From an uncultured Mycoplasmataceae bacterium (GTDB lineage Bacteria > Bacillota_I > Bacilli_A > Mycoplasmatales > Mycoplasmoidaceae), in the NCBI GenBank assembly GCA_947176635.1, contig CAMWRJ010000017.1, positions 1 to 9,958 of the forward strand: 9,958 nt of DNA, given 5' to 3'. This document shows, in pieces, positions 1 through 7,737 of this stretch. The position numbers and the translations under genes were made by a program. The first letter of the stretch is position 1. The number at the start of each line of letters is the position of its first letter. The notes beneath the pieces were generated by a model. The model saw only the letters and a list, made by a program, of their open reading frames with translations, did not search any database and was not told the DNA's origin.

Positions 1-480
1 ATCATATATAGTATCAATAACTTTATTAATAATAATATCAATCATTTCTTGTCTACTAAATTTTGGATCTAATAAAAATTCATAGCTATCAGTTTTTTCA
101 AAAACAGATAAACCTACAAAAAATTTACCAACTGGTTGGTTTTCTGATGCACTAGGTCCTGCGTTACCAGTAATAGAAACACCTATACTAGTATTTAATA
201 ATTTTGAACAATTTAAAGCCATTTCAATAGCAACTTGAGAACTAATTGCACTAAATTCATTAATTGATTTGTAATCTACATTTGCTAAAATAACTTTTGC
301 TTCATTTGAATAAGTTATTAATCCACCTTGAAAACAAGCACTTACCCCAGGAACACTACCAAAAGTTGCTGCTAATTTTCCACAACTTGCAGATTCACAT
401 GTAGCTATAGTTAATTTATTATCAATTAATGTTTGTACTAAAGTTTCTATTTTATTTTTTTGTTTCTTCTTTTTGCACAT
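1..480 (-). CDS. cinA: CinA-family amidohydrolase (NMN deamidase-like), 3' end cut by window edge
   Basis: Reading from the ATG at 478-480 gives 160 codons with no stop before the window edge, about the usual length of a stand-alone CinA C-terminal domain, so only a few residues should be missing. Family-typical blocks are visible: LTIATCESASCGK (residues 22-34, the ATAES-T-GG region), VPGVSACFQGGLITYSNEAK split across residues 42-61, and SITGNAGP (101-108), followed by a PVG. Stand-alone CinA/PncC proteins deamidate nicotinamide mononucleotide to nicotinate mononucleotide in NAD salvage; some members are only CinA-like. The catalytic role here is inferred from family membership. It is last of four visible genes in its unit and its start overlaps the HIT gene end by 29 bases, suggesting translational coupling. 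An AAAAGG-type ribosome site lies about 11 bases upstream of the ATG; a TTG at 484-486 is an alternative start. No Trp codon is visible in the part seen. Confidence 0.9.
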   Translation of the reverse strand, partial: MCKKKKQKNKIETLVQTLIDNKLTIATCESASCGKLAATFGSVPGVSACFQGGLITYSNEAKVILANVDYKSINEFSAISSQVAIEMALNCSKLLNTSIGVSITGNAGPSASENQPVGKFFVGLSVFEKTDSYEFLLDPKFSRQEMIDIIINKVIDTIYD

Positions 481-970
481 TGTCAACTGCCTTTTGATAT
501 TTATTTTTTAAATGTTTTTTTGCTGTTTTTAATAATAATTCATGAACTTGGTCAACATCTTTATCTAAATAAATATTTTCAGTTACTGTTTTAAATCCTT
601 CATTAACTGCATATTTAGGAATTACATGCATATGAAAATGATTTACAACTTGTCCAGCAATTGAACCTTGATTAGATAAATAGTTAATACCTCAAACATC
701 TAATGATTTAGTTTCTTCTAAAATATTTGCTGTAAATTTAGCTAAATTTATTACTGCATTTAAATAATCAGCACTAGTATTAGATAAATCAATAAAGTGT
801 TTTTTAGGAATAATTAATGAATGTCCAACACTAGCTGGAGAAATATCTAAAAAAGCTAATGCTTTATCATTTTCTGCAATTATTTTTGCTGGTATTTCTT
901 TTTTAACTATTTTGCAAAAAATACAATTTTCATTATGTTCTACATTTTTATCGATTTTATTTAGATTCAT
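452..970 (-). CDS. HIT (histidine triad) family hydrolase
   Basis: Histidine-triad proteins hydrolyse nucleoside phosphoramidates and related nucleotide conjugates in the cytosol. Reading TGA at 692-694 as Trp gives 172 residues. The N-terminal NCIFCKI block (residues 15-21) and the KKHFIDL and SPASVGHSLIIPKKH segments are typical, and the active-site triad HFHMHVIP begins at residue 111, with His 111, 113 and 115. I prefer the ATG at 968-970; an in-frame GTG at 983-985 would add five residues. The start lies inside the last 14 bases of the nucleoside kinase gene. The protein is longer than the usual 110-145 residues because of a Lys-rich tail (KTAKKHLKNKYQKAVDNV, then QKEETKK) whose codons overlap the cinA start. 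Mycoplasmas often carry a HinT-like gene; here the neighbours are nucleotide and RNA metabolism genes, not the P60/P80 membrane proteins found beside it in some species. Confidence 0.93.
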
Positions 971-1649
971 ATTTTTCAATCTCACTTAATTTCTTTAAAA
1001 CAATTTTTACTTGTTCTTCTGTTGTCAAATTTGCTGGAATAATTAAATAGTTAATACCAAAATCTTTACATACATTAACTAAATAATCTTTATAGATATT
1101 TAATAAATGTTTAAAATATTCTTTATTTTTTTCATAATTAGCAATTTCAACTTCACGATTTCTTTTATAAATTCTTTCCTCAAATAAGTCTCAATCGCCA
1201 TCTAAAATTATGTATAGTTTAGGAACTCCTAACTCATAAATTAATTCATTTACAATAGAAGTTCATAAACTGTTGTAATAATTAAATACAGCTGGACGAG
1301 AAATATTTTCATTTGCAAATAATCAATCTTCAAAAATTGAACGATCGAAAATTGTTAAGTTTTTTTGATTACAATTCTTTTTATAATTTCTAAATCTATT
1401 TAAAACAAAATAAAGTTGAAATAATGGTCCAAATAATTCATTATCTTCTCTCTCATACATTTTTTCTAATAACAACATCATTAATTGATCATTATCATCA
1501 AGTTCATAAATAACGTTTGAATTTTCAATTGCATTTTTTAAAGCATTTGATATTGTACTTTTACCAAAAGCAATCATTCCCCCAATTGCTATTGAATTTG
1601 ATAATTTAATTTTTTTGGCATTTGGTCTAATTTGTTCATGTTTTTCCAT
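957..1649 (-). CDS. Deoxynucleoside kinase (dGK/dAK/dCK-type family)
   Basis: Predicted 230-residue cytosolic kinase that phosphorylates deoxynucleosides in the salvage pathway on which mollicutes depend. Visible motifs are a P-loop GGMIAFGKST (residues 23-32), the family DRS motif in FDRSIFEDW (101-109, Trp encoded by TGA at 1323-1325), and an Arg-rich LID-like segment RNREVE (163-168). Length and motif order fit the bacterial dNK family. Substrate preference (dA, dG or dC) cannot be read from the sequence. About 20 residues precede the first beta strand, longer than most family members. The start is the first ATG after the RNase J stop: RNase J ends TAA, then two codons, then this ATG, in the same frame. 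A GAGGAG element at 1665-1670 lies 15 bases upstream, rather far for a ribosome site, so initiation may rely on coupling to RNase J translation. Confidence 0.9.
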
Positions 1650-1655
1650 AATTAA

Positions 1656-3428
1656 TTATTCAGTCTCCTCATTAAATGAATCTTCAGTAGAAATATCTTC
1701 TTTAATAATTTCTTCTTGATCAGTTTTAATAAAATCACTTTTTTTAATAATGCTTTCAACATCATCCATATTCATATATTCAATATAAATTAATGGATTC
1801 TTTCTTTTAAATTTTCAAATAAATTCTTTTACTATTGGAGTAATAATTTTACTTGTTTGATCTAAAGTATAATCTTTATGTGTTGATCAATATTCATTAA
1901 CTTTAGCTTTAAGTTCATTAATTATTTTTGTAATAATATTTGTTGATTCTCTTGCTAAGAATGTTCCACGTGGAGTTAAAGATATTGAAATCAATTTTCC
2001 TTTTTGAATACTATGTCTAACACTAATTAATACAAAACCATCAGTTGATAAAATTTCTCTAGTTTCTAATAATTCTTGTGCATTTGCATTTAATTCACCA
2101 CTGTTAATAAACATTGGACGAGCATCAACAAAAGTATCACTTAATGATAATTTGTGTTTTTCTAAAAACGCAATTTGTCCATTTTTAGCAATAAAAATAT
2201 CTTTTTCATCAAACCCTAAATCAATTGCATTTTGTTTTAAAGCTTTTAACATTTTATATTCACCATGTATTGGCATAATATATTTTGGATTAATAGCTTT
2301 AATCATTAATTGTAATTCACTTCTAGTTGCATGACCTGAAGCATGAATTTTTTTCTCAGGTGTATTTTCAATTACATTAACACCTAATTTATATAATTTA
2401 TTAACTAACATTTCAACTTGTGCAAAATTACCAGGAATTGGATTTGAAGATAAAATAACTGTGTCATTTGGTTTGAATGCTATCTTAGGATGTTTACCAT
2501 TAGCAATAGCATTTAAAGCAGCTGTTTCTTCCCCTTGAGAACCTGTTAAAATTACAAAAATTTCGTCATCTGGATAATTAGCAAATTCTTTAGAAATCAT
2601 AAAATCTAAATCAGTCATTTTTAAATAACCTAATTTTCTACTAATCTTAATGTTTGTTTCCATTGATCTTCCTAACATTAAGATTTTTTTATTTAGACTT
2701 TTTACATACATTAAAATTTGTTCAATTCTAGATAAATTACTTGCAAATGTAGATAAGAAAATTCTACCTTTAGCATTTCTAATTATTTCTTCAATATTTT
2801 TAATAATGTATTTTTCTGATTCAGAAAATCCTGGAACTTCAGCTGATGTTGATTCACATAATAAAACATCAACTTTTTTATTTGAAATTTGCATTAATTT
2901 TACTAAGTCTGTATTATCAGCATTTGTTGCAAAGTCAAATCTAAAATCTCCAGTTGAAACAATTAATCCATCATTTGTATGAATTCCAACTCCAAATGAA
3001 TCTGGAATACTATGACAAACTCTAAAAAATTCAACTTTAATATCGTGTAATTTAACTTCATTTAAATTATCAAATACAACTATTTCAGGACAAGTAATAT
3101 CTTTGTGTTCAGCAACTTTTTTCATAATTAGTTGTGCTGTTAAACTAGAAGCAATAATTTTTTTAATATTAACTAATTTTAATAAATATGGAATTCCACC
3201 AATATGATCTTCATGACCATGTGTAATAATTAATGCTGCAATTTTGTGTTCTTTTTGTTTTAAATAATCAAAATTAGCTACTAAAGCATCAAAACCTGGC
3301 ATTGATGCATTTGTAAATTTAATTCCTGCATCAACTACAACTAATGATTTTTCAGTTTCTACAACATATGTATTTTTACCAATTTCTTCTAAACCACCCA
3401 ATGCATAAATAGCAGTTTTATTTTTCAT
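1656..3428 (-). CDS. rnj: Ribonuclease J (beta-CASP metallo-beta-lactamase RNase)
   Basis: A 590-residue protein of normal RNase J length. It starts with the family signature ALGGLEEIGKN (residues 9-19) and has the zinc-binding motif HGHEDH (70-75), a VCHSIPDS segment, STGDFRFD with a metal-ligand Asp, and late SGHAT and MPIHGEY motifs of the beta-CASP/MBL core. The metal-binding residues all look intact, as in catalytically active J1-type enzymes rather than the degenerate J2 form. RNase J performs 5'-3' exonucleolytic and endonucleolytic RNA decay and rRNA maturation, and it is the main mRNA-decay nuclease in bacteria lacking RNase E. After the Trp-TGA at 1887 the C-terminal domain continues about 76 residues and ends in an acidic Asp/Glu-rich tail. 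The start is supported by a GAGGTC ribosome site at 3431-3436, four to five bases upstream. It is the first gene of the rnj-dNK-HIT-cinA unit. Paralogue identity (J1 or J2) is not decidable from one gene. Confidence 0.97.
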
Positions 3429-3458
3429 AAGACCTCATTTCTTTAATATTTAACATCA

Positions 3459-3486
3459 TTTATAATTAATCATTTAAAAGATTCAA
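3459..3486 (-). promoter_or_regulatory. Putative sigma-70-type promoter for rnj unit
   Basis: On the minus strand a TTGAAT (3481-3486) is followed after 16 bases by TATAAA (3459-3464), about 30 bases before the rnj ATG. The spacing and hexamers suit a vegetative promoter, but in DNA this AT-rich similar matches arise by chance and mycoplasma promoters often need only the -10 box. A weaker minus-strand TATAAT also occurs further upstream, near 3519-3524. Confidence 0.35.
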
Positions 3487-3529
3487 ATTGTTTATTTTTT
3501 AACAATCTACATTTCTAATTATATTAGAA

Positions 3530-3551
3530 AAATTTAAAATATTTTAAATTT
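3530..3551. repeat. Perfect 22-bp AT-only palindrome
   Basis: The 11 bases AAATTTAAAAT at 3530-3540 are followed directly by their exact reverse complement at 3541-3551, within the gene-free stretch between rnj and the DUF31 gene. A second inverted repeat lies beside it: TAATAAC at 3551-3557 and GTTATTA at 3569-3575. The composition is only A and T, so chance is a real explanation. It could be a protein-binding site or a cruciform-prone spacer. No gene is visible in 3429-3679. Confidence 0.45.
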
Positions 3552-3636
3552 AATAACCTATTATTTTAGTTATTATTTATTTTAAAATTTATTAACTTTT
3601 TAGTATATAATAGTGCGTTTTTATTTATAAGAAATT

Positions 3637-3670
3637 AAAAATATCTTACTACAATTCTGTAATAAGATAT
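3637..3670 (-). terminator. Rho-independent-type terminator after the DUF31 lipoprotein gene
   Basis: ATATCTTA (3641-3648) pairs with TAAGATAT (3663-3670), and TACA with TGTA extends the stem inside, separated from the outer arms by a single A/C mismatch around a four-base loop. On the minus strand the hairpin is followed by a U run encoded at 3637-3641. It lies ten bases beyond the stop of the lipoprotein gene. The stem is A/T-rich, so moderate strength. Confidence 0.7.
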
Positions 3671-3679
3671 TCATCTAAT

Positions 3680-5122
3680 TTATTTTTTACTATAAGTTAA
3701 AATTTTGTTTAACATACTACCTGAAAATTCAGAATTAGTAGTAATTAAATTAGTTAATCTAGATCATAATGAACTGTTGTTTTTAAATTGAAAAGGAATA
3801 AATAATCCATATTCTCCGCTTGTTAGTGCACCTCAATAAATACCAACAATTTTATTATTATTGTCTAAAACCATACTTCCACTTGAACCAGGTAATAAAT
3901 TTATTCCACCTAAATATGATGTATCGCTTTCATAATATTTTATATAACTTATTTTATTACCATTTAAAAATTTAATATAAGGTCTTCTTACACCTTCATT
4001 ATACTTAATTATATCTGTTGTTCCAGTATTAAAATATGTATAACTTTTAATATTATTTCCTGGAAAACCACCAACTGTTAATTCATTAATTTCTTGATTT
4101 AGAGCAAAAGGAAAACTGTCTGATTCTAAATAATTATTGATAGCATTTTTTTCTAATTTATTATAAGTGTCATTTAATTTTGAAATATAGTTTGAATTTT
4201 TATCATAGTAATTTTCATTAACTTTAAAAATTCTTTTCAATTTAATAATTTGTTTATTTGCAATTGAATCATTACTACTAATATTAATTGTTTCTGGATT
4301 TAATTCTAATTTTAATAATGCTGAATCTAAACCTGGAGTTTGTGGAGAATTAGCAATTACTGCATCAACACTTTTATCATTATTACTAGAATCTATTAAC
4401 CTCATATATTGTGCATTGTTTCTTGTATTAATAACATTTAAACTAAAATCAAACTTTTTAGCATTTTTATCATTTGCATATTGAATAATATTTGCATTTA
4501 TATTATTTTTATTAATTGGAGTTTGATATCAAGTTTCAAAAAAATCTGCATATTCAGCATTATATTCAATATTCTGATTACTTTTACCTTGTGGTTGAGA
4601 CAAAAATAATCTTAAATTTGCTACAGATTCACTATTAACAGGAAATGTAAATTCAAAATTTAATCTTGTGTTTTGAGTTATAATTTCTTGTGAAATTGTA
4701 TAAGATAAATCTAATACATGCGCATTTGTTGCTAAATAATAAGTATTTATTGATGAATTAGAATTTAATTTGTAATCAATCATTCAACTTGTTCCAAATA
4801 ATAAATTAAATGATCCGCTAAGATTTGGATTAGTAAGTTGTTGATATAATCCAATTAAAATTTGATCCTCAAATGCTTCGATTAAATCACTAGTTTGAAA
4901 AAAACTATTTATTCTACTTCAAACATAATTATAATTTGGTTGAAACATAAATCCTAATGATATTGAATTATCATTAGCATATTGTTGCATATCATTTTCA
5001 ATATTTGTATGTGATTTAGAACTTATTGTTGAACAGCTTGTTACAGAAAATACAATAATTGGTGCCGCTGCAACAGATAATAAAGTCGATAAAATGATAC
5101 TAACTTTCAGTTTCTTTTTCAT
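3680..5122 (-). CDS. DUF31-family serine-protease-like lipoprotein
   Basis: A 480-residue protein. The N-terminus is a lipoprotein signal: Lys-rich start, hydrophobic segment SIILSTLLSVAAAPIIVFS and lipobox VTSC, with the lipidated Cys at about residue 30, so it should be anchored outside the membrane. It has a trypsin-like triad arrangement typical of the mycoplasma DUF31 family: TNAHVLD (His 135), GLDSALLKL (Asp 266) and LPGSSGS (Ser 414). DUF31 includes the mycoplasma immunoglobulin protease MIP, but that protein is larger and acts with an antibody-binding partner MIB; no MIB-like gene is visible, so the target is unknown. Four internal TGA codons read as Trp join one open frame. The start has an AAAGGA ribosome site about seven bases upstream and overlaps the glpK end by 23 bases, so the two are probably cotranscribed. 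The terminator at 3641-3670 follows. The triad residue assignment is by motif, not alignment. Confidence 0.88.
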
Positions 5123-6623
5123 TAGTTTCCTTTCAATTTAATGTTTTATTTACAGCTTTTATTCAATTAGAATACATACCATCTACTAATTCTTTTTCAT
5201 AAATAGGTTTAAAAGTAATTATTTCTTGTTTTTTCATTTTTTCTTTATTAATTAATTTTAAATTAATTGCACATAAATAAGCAATACCTAATGATGAAGA
5301 TTCATGGTTTTTAGTTTTATAAACATCCATATGTAATAAGCTTGCTAAAAATTGATTTAAAAAATCACATTGACTTAATCCACCATCAACTTTTAATGTA
5401 TTTAATTTTAAATTTTCATGTTCTGATAACATTGAATTTATAACATCATTTACTTGAAATGCAATTCCTTCAATTGCTGCTTTAATAATATGTTCTCTTC
5501 TTGTTGATCTTTCAATACCAATTATCATACCTCTTGCATTAGGGTCTCAATAAGGAGCACCTAATCCAGTGAATGCTGGTACAAAAAATAAATCTTTTTG
5601 ATTATTCGTTAATGCTAATTCGCTATATCAATCTGCTTCTTGTGGATTATATAATACTTTTAAATCATTTGATAATCATTCAATAACTGTTCCTGCATTA
5701 AATACACTACCTTCAAGAGCATATTGTACATCATTAGAAATTGAACATGATATTGTGGTTAATAAATTATGTTTTGAATTAATTCTTAAATTATCTGTGT
5801 TCATAATAATAAAACATCCAGTGCCAAAAGTAGATTTAGTATCTCCTTTTGAAAAACATTGTTGTCCAAATAAACTAGCTTGCTGGTCACCTGCAATTGC
5901 ACAAATTGGTGTTTTATTTTTAGATTGTGAACTAATTACACTATTATTCATATATGCATATAAATTAGATGAAGGATAAACATTAGCTAAAATATTTTTA
6001 GGGATTTTAAAAATATCTAATAATTCATCATCTCAACATAATTTATCAATATTAAATAACATTGTTCTAGAAGCATTTGTATGATCAGTTTTAAAACATT
6101 GATGTTCGGTTAATTTATATAACAATCAGCTATCAACTGTTCCTACCATTAATTTATTGTGTTTAAGTAATTCTTTTGCTTTTGGTACATTATCAAGAAT
6201 TCATTTTATTTTAGAAGCACTAAAATAAGCATTAACACATAATCCTGTTTTTTCTTTGATTAAATCATGATATTTTTTGTCAATAATTTTACAATAATCA
6301 CTTGTACGAGAATCTTGTCACACAATTGCATTATAAATTGGTAAACCAGTATCTTTGTCTCATGCAACTACAGTTTCTCTTTGATTTGAAATTCCAATAC
6401 TTATAATTTCATCAATACTAATATTATTTTTAATTAATACTTGTTGCATGGTACTTTTTTGTGAATTTCAAATTTCAATTGGGTCATGTTCTACTCAATC
6501 TTTTTTAGGATATGATTGCGTTAACATAATACTTACTTTATCAATTAAATTAAATTCTTTATCATAAATAATACTTCTTGAACTTGTTGTTCCTTGATCA
6601 ATAATTAAATAATATTTTTTCAT
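5100..6623 (-). CDS. glpK: Glycerol kinase
   Basis: FGGY-family ATP:glycerol 3-phosphotransferase of 507 residues, the standard length. It makes glycerol 3-phosphate for phospholipid synthesis and, in many mycoplasmas, for glycerol oxidation that yields hydrogen peroxide; no oxidase gene is in this window. Visible motifs: DQGTTSSRS (residues 9-17), AIVWQDSRT, AGDQQASLFG with catalytic Asp 246, STFGTGCF (264-271), ALEGSVFNAGTVIEWL, TGLGAPYWDP and the nucleotide-site VDGG (412-415). Several TGA codons are read as Trp. The segment before the catalytic Asp (about residues 210-245) contains no histidine, whereas many Firmicutes enzymes carry a HPr-phosphorylated His there, so PTS control seems absent. 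The start has a GAGGG ribosome site at 6628-6632, four bases upstream. It is first in a unit with the DUF31 lipoprotein, whose start lies inside its end. Confidence 0.97.
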
Positions 6624-6655
6624 TATGCCCTCATATGTAATTTAATTAAAATTTA

Positions 6656-6671
6656 ATTATAATAAATTATA
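6656..6671 (-). promoter_or_regulatory. Putative -10 region for glpK unit
   Basis: Two minus-strand TATAAT hexamers lie in tandem at 6656-6661 and 6666-6671, 32 to 48 bases before the glpK ATG and directly after the terminator of the preceding unit. No convincing -35 box at normal spacing is seen. The position between a terminator and a start codon supports a promoter; the AT-richness weakens it. Confidence 0.35.
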
Positions 6672-6684
6672 ATAAATGTTAAAT

Positions 6685-6714
6685 AAAAAATCTCAACACA
6701 TAAGCATTGAGATT
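6685..6714 (-). terminator. Rho-independent terminator after the DJ-1-like gene
   Basis: AATCTCAA (6689-6696) and TTGAGATT (6707-6714) form an eight-base-pair stem with a ten-base loop. On the minus strand it is followed by six U encoded at 6685-6690. It starts six bases beyond the stop of the DJ-1-like gene and separates that unit from glpK. Confidence 0.8.
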
Positions 6715-6720
6715 AATTAT

Positions 6721-7290
6721 TTATTCTTCGTAACCTACTAAATCACAAACTTCTTTAAATTTATCTAATTTTTCATTATTTGATAATAATTTTGCAATAT
6801 GAATAGAGAAATCTGTTAAAGCATTATATCCTTTTACAAAAAAAGTATTTCCTGCTTTTTGTATACCTTCATGAGATTCTCTTAAATTGTAAACTTGAGG
6901 TGGTAAATCTTTTAATACTTTTAATGTTAATAAAATTTCTGAACTTTCAGCAGTCATTAAAAGTATTTTTTCTTTTTCATTAATAATTTTTGACAAATTA
7001 TTAATAAATCTTTTTATTGAATCCACATTTTTTTTGATTGGTCAATTTTCAAAAGAAAAACTACTAATACCTTCTCCACCAGGTATATAAATAGCACCAT
7101 ATTGAGATAAATTAATTTTTTCTAAAATATCTGAACATGTTAATTTAAATCCTGTTTCTAATAAAATTGAATTCTTTTTTTCAATTGAAACTAATGAAAC
7201 TGAATAACCACATTTTTTTCATATATATAATGGTATGATAACTTCATAATCTTTCATACCATTAGCCAAGATGATTGCTATTTTCTTCAT
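6721..7290 (-). CDS. DJ-1/PfpI-family protein lacking the nucleophilic cysteine
   Basis: A 189-residue single-domain protein. The start MKKIAIILANGMKDYEVIIP matches the DJ-1 N-terminus, with Glu 16 at the position of the conserved active-site Glu. YGAIYIPGGEG (about residues 63-73) is the family PGG turn. The nucleophile-elbow strand reads KILLMTAESSEILL where relatives read IAAICAGP, so the catalytic Cys is replaced by Ala when the strands are aligned by eye. Family members are deglycase/glyoxalase-like, chaperone or protease-related; without the Cys, ordinary DJ-1 chemistry is unlikely and a structural or divergent role is possible. Two Trp are encoded by TGA (7042-7044 and 7219-7221), so the gene begins at the ATG at 7288-7290, not the in-frame GTG at 7024-7026. 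It overlaps the end of the 138-residue gene by 29 bases and is followed by the terminator at 6685-6714. Confidence 0.85.
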
Positions 7291-7678
7291 AGTCTTCCTC
7301 TCTAATTAAATCTAATAAAAACTTTTTAAGGTTTTTATAACCACTGTATGTAGGAATAATTGAGATTATACCTTGCTTTAAAGTTTCTGGATGAACTTTT
7401 TGATAACTTAACTCAGTTGCATTTAAATGAGGATAATATTTCATTTTAGCAAAAGTGTGAACTGAATTTACTTTAAAAATTCTAGCTATTTCTCCATTAG
7501 ATAAAATACCAACATCTTTAAATAGACAAAAACCAGGTTTTTGAAAAAAATCTAAATTGATTTTTTTATTTTCAAAATCAACTGAAATTACTCTAGCTGT
7601 AACTCGATCAATTTTTATTCTACTAGTTCTTAATGACTGAAAAGCAAATTTATCTTTTTTTGAATTTGTATACAACAT
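7262..7678 (-). CDS. Hypothetical protein, 138 residues, unrecognised
   Basis: I do not recognise this protein. It is an uninterrupted frame of 138 codons with mycoplasma-like Lys/Ile/Phe/Asn composition and no tryptophan. It is soluble-looking, with no signal peptide or membrane segment. Residues about 24-48 (RVTARVISVDFENKKINLDFFQ) form a beta-rich pattern loosely reminiscent of S1/OB-type strands, but that is weak. The C-terminus is a basic helix-like stretch (GYKNLKKFLLDLIREEDYEE). The ATG at 7676-7678 follows a GGGAA element; a 59-base gap separates it from the transporter gene upstream and its end overlaps the DJ-1-like start by 29 bases, supporting a genuine coding gene in the same unit. 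Confidence 0.75.
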   Translation of the reverse strand: MLYTNSKKDKFAFQSLRTSRIKIDRVTARVISVDFENKKINLDFFQKPGFCLFKDVGILSNGEIARIFKVNSVHTFAKMKYYPHLNATELSYQKVHPETLKQGIISIIPTYSGYKNLKKFLLDLIREEDYEENSNHLG

Positions 7679-7737
7679 TTTATTCCCAAATAATCTAAAA
7701 TATAGAATTAAATTTTATCATATTTAAGTATTAAATT

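Noticed and set aside
2152..2982. Plus-strand ORFs of 60 and 110 codons inside the rnj gene
   Set aside because: They lie wholly opposite a strongly recognisable RNase J, have no family features, and are antisense shadows of AT-rich codons.
3487..3506. ATTGTT/AACAAT inverted repeat near the rnj promoter as a terminator or operator
   Set aside because: Six-base arms with an eight-base loop in AT-rich sequence are expected by chance; there is no adjoining gene end on the plus strand.
3606..3611. Plus-strand TATAAT suggesting a promoter in the rnj/DUF31 gap
   Set aside because: No -35 box at normal spacing and no plus-strand gene follows. Chance match in AT-rich DNA.
3680..5122. Calling the DUF31 lipoprotein a MIP immunoglobulin protease
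   Set aside because: It is shorter than described MIP proteins and no MIB-like antibody-binding gene adjoins it. Only the broader family is supported.
5755..5979. Plus-strand 74-codon ORF opposite glpK
   Set aside because: It is antisense to a highly conserved part of glycerol kinase (the GDQQ and FGTG motifs), with no ribosome site or recognisable domain.
692..7026. Apparent breakdown of most minus-strand genes into several short ORFs, suggesting pseudogenes
   Set aside because: Every break is a TGA codon in frame and at a position where Trp is expected or tolerated. Reading TGA as Trp restores full-length proteins, so this is genetic code 4, not decay.
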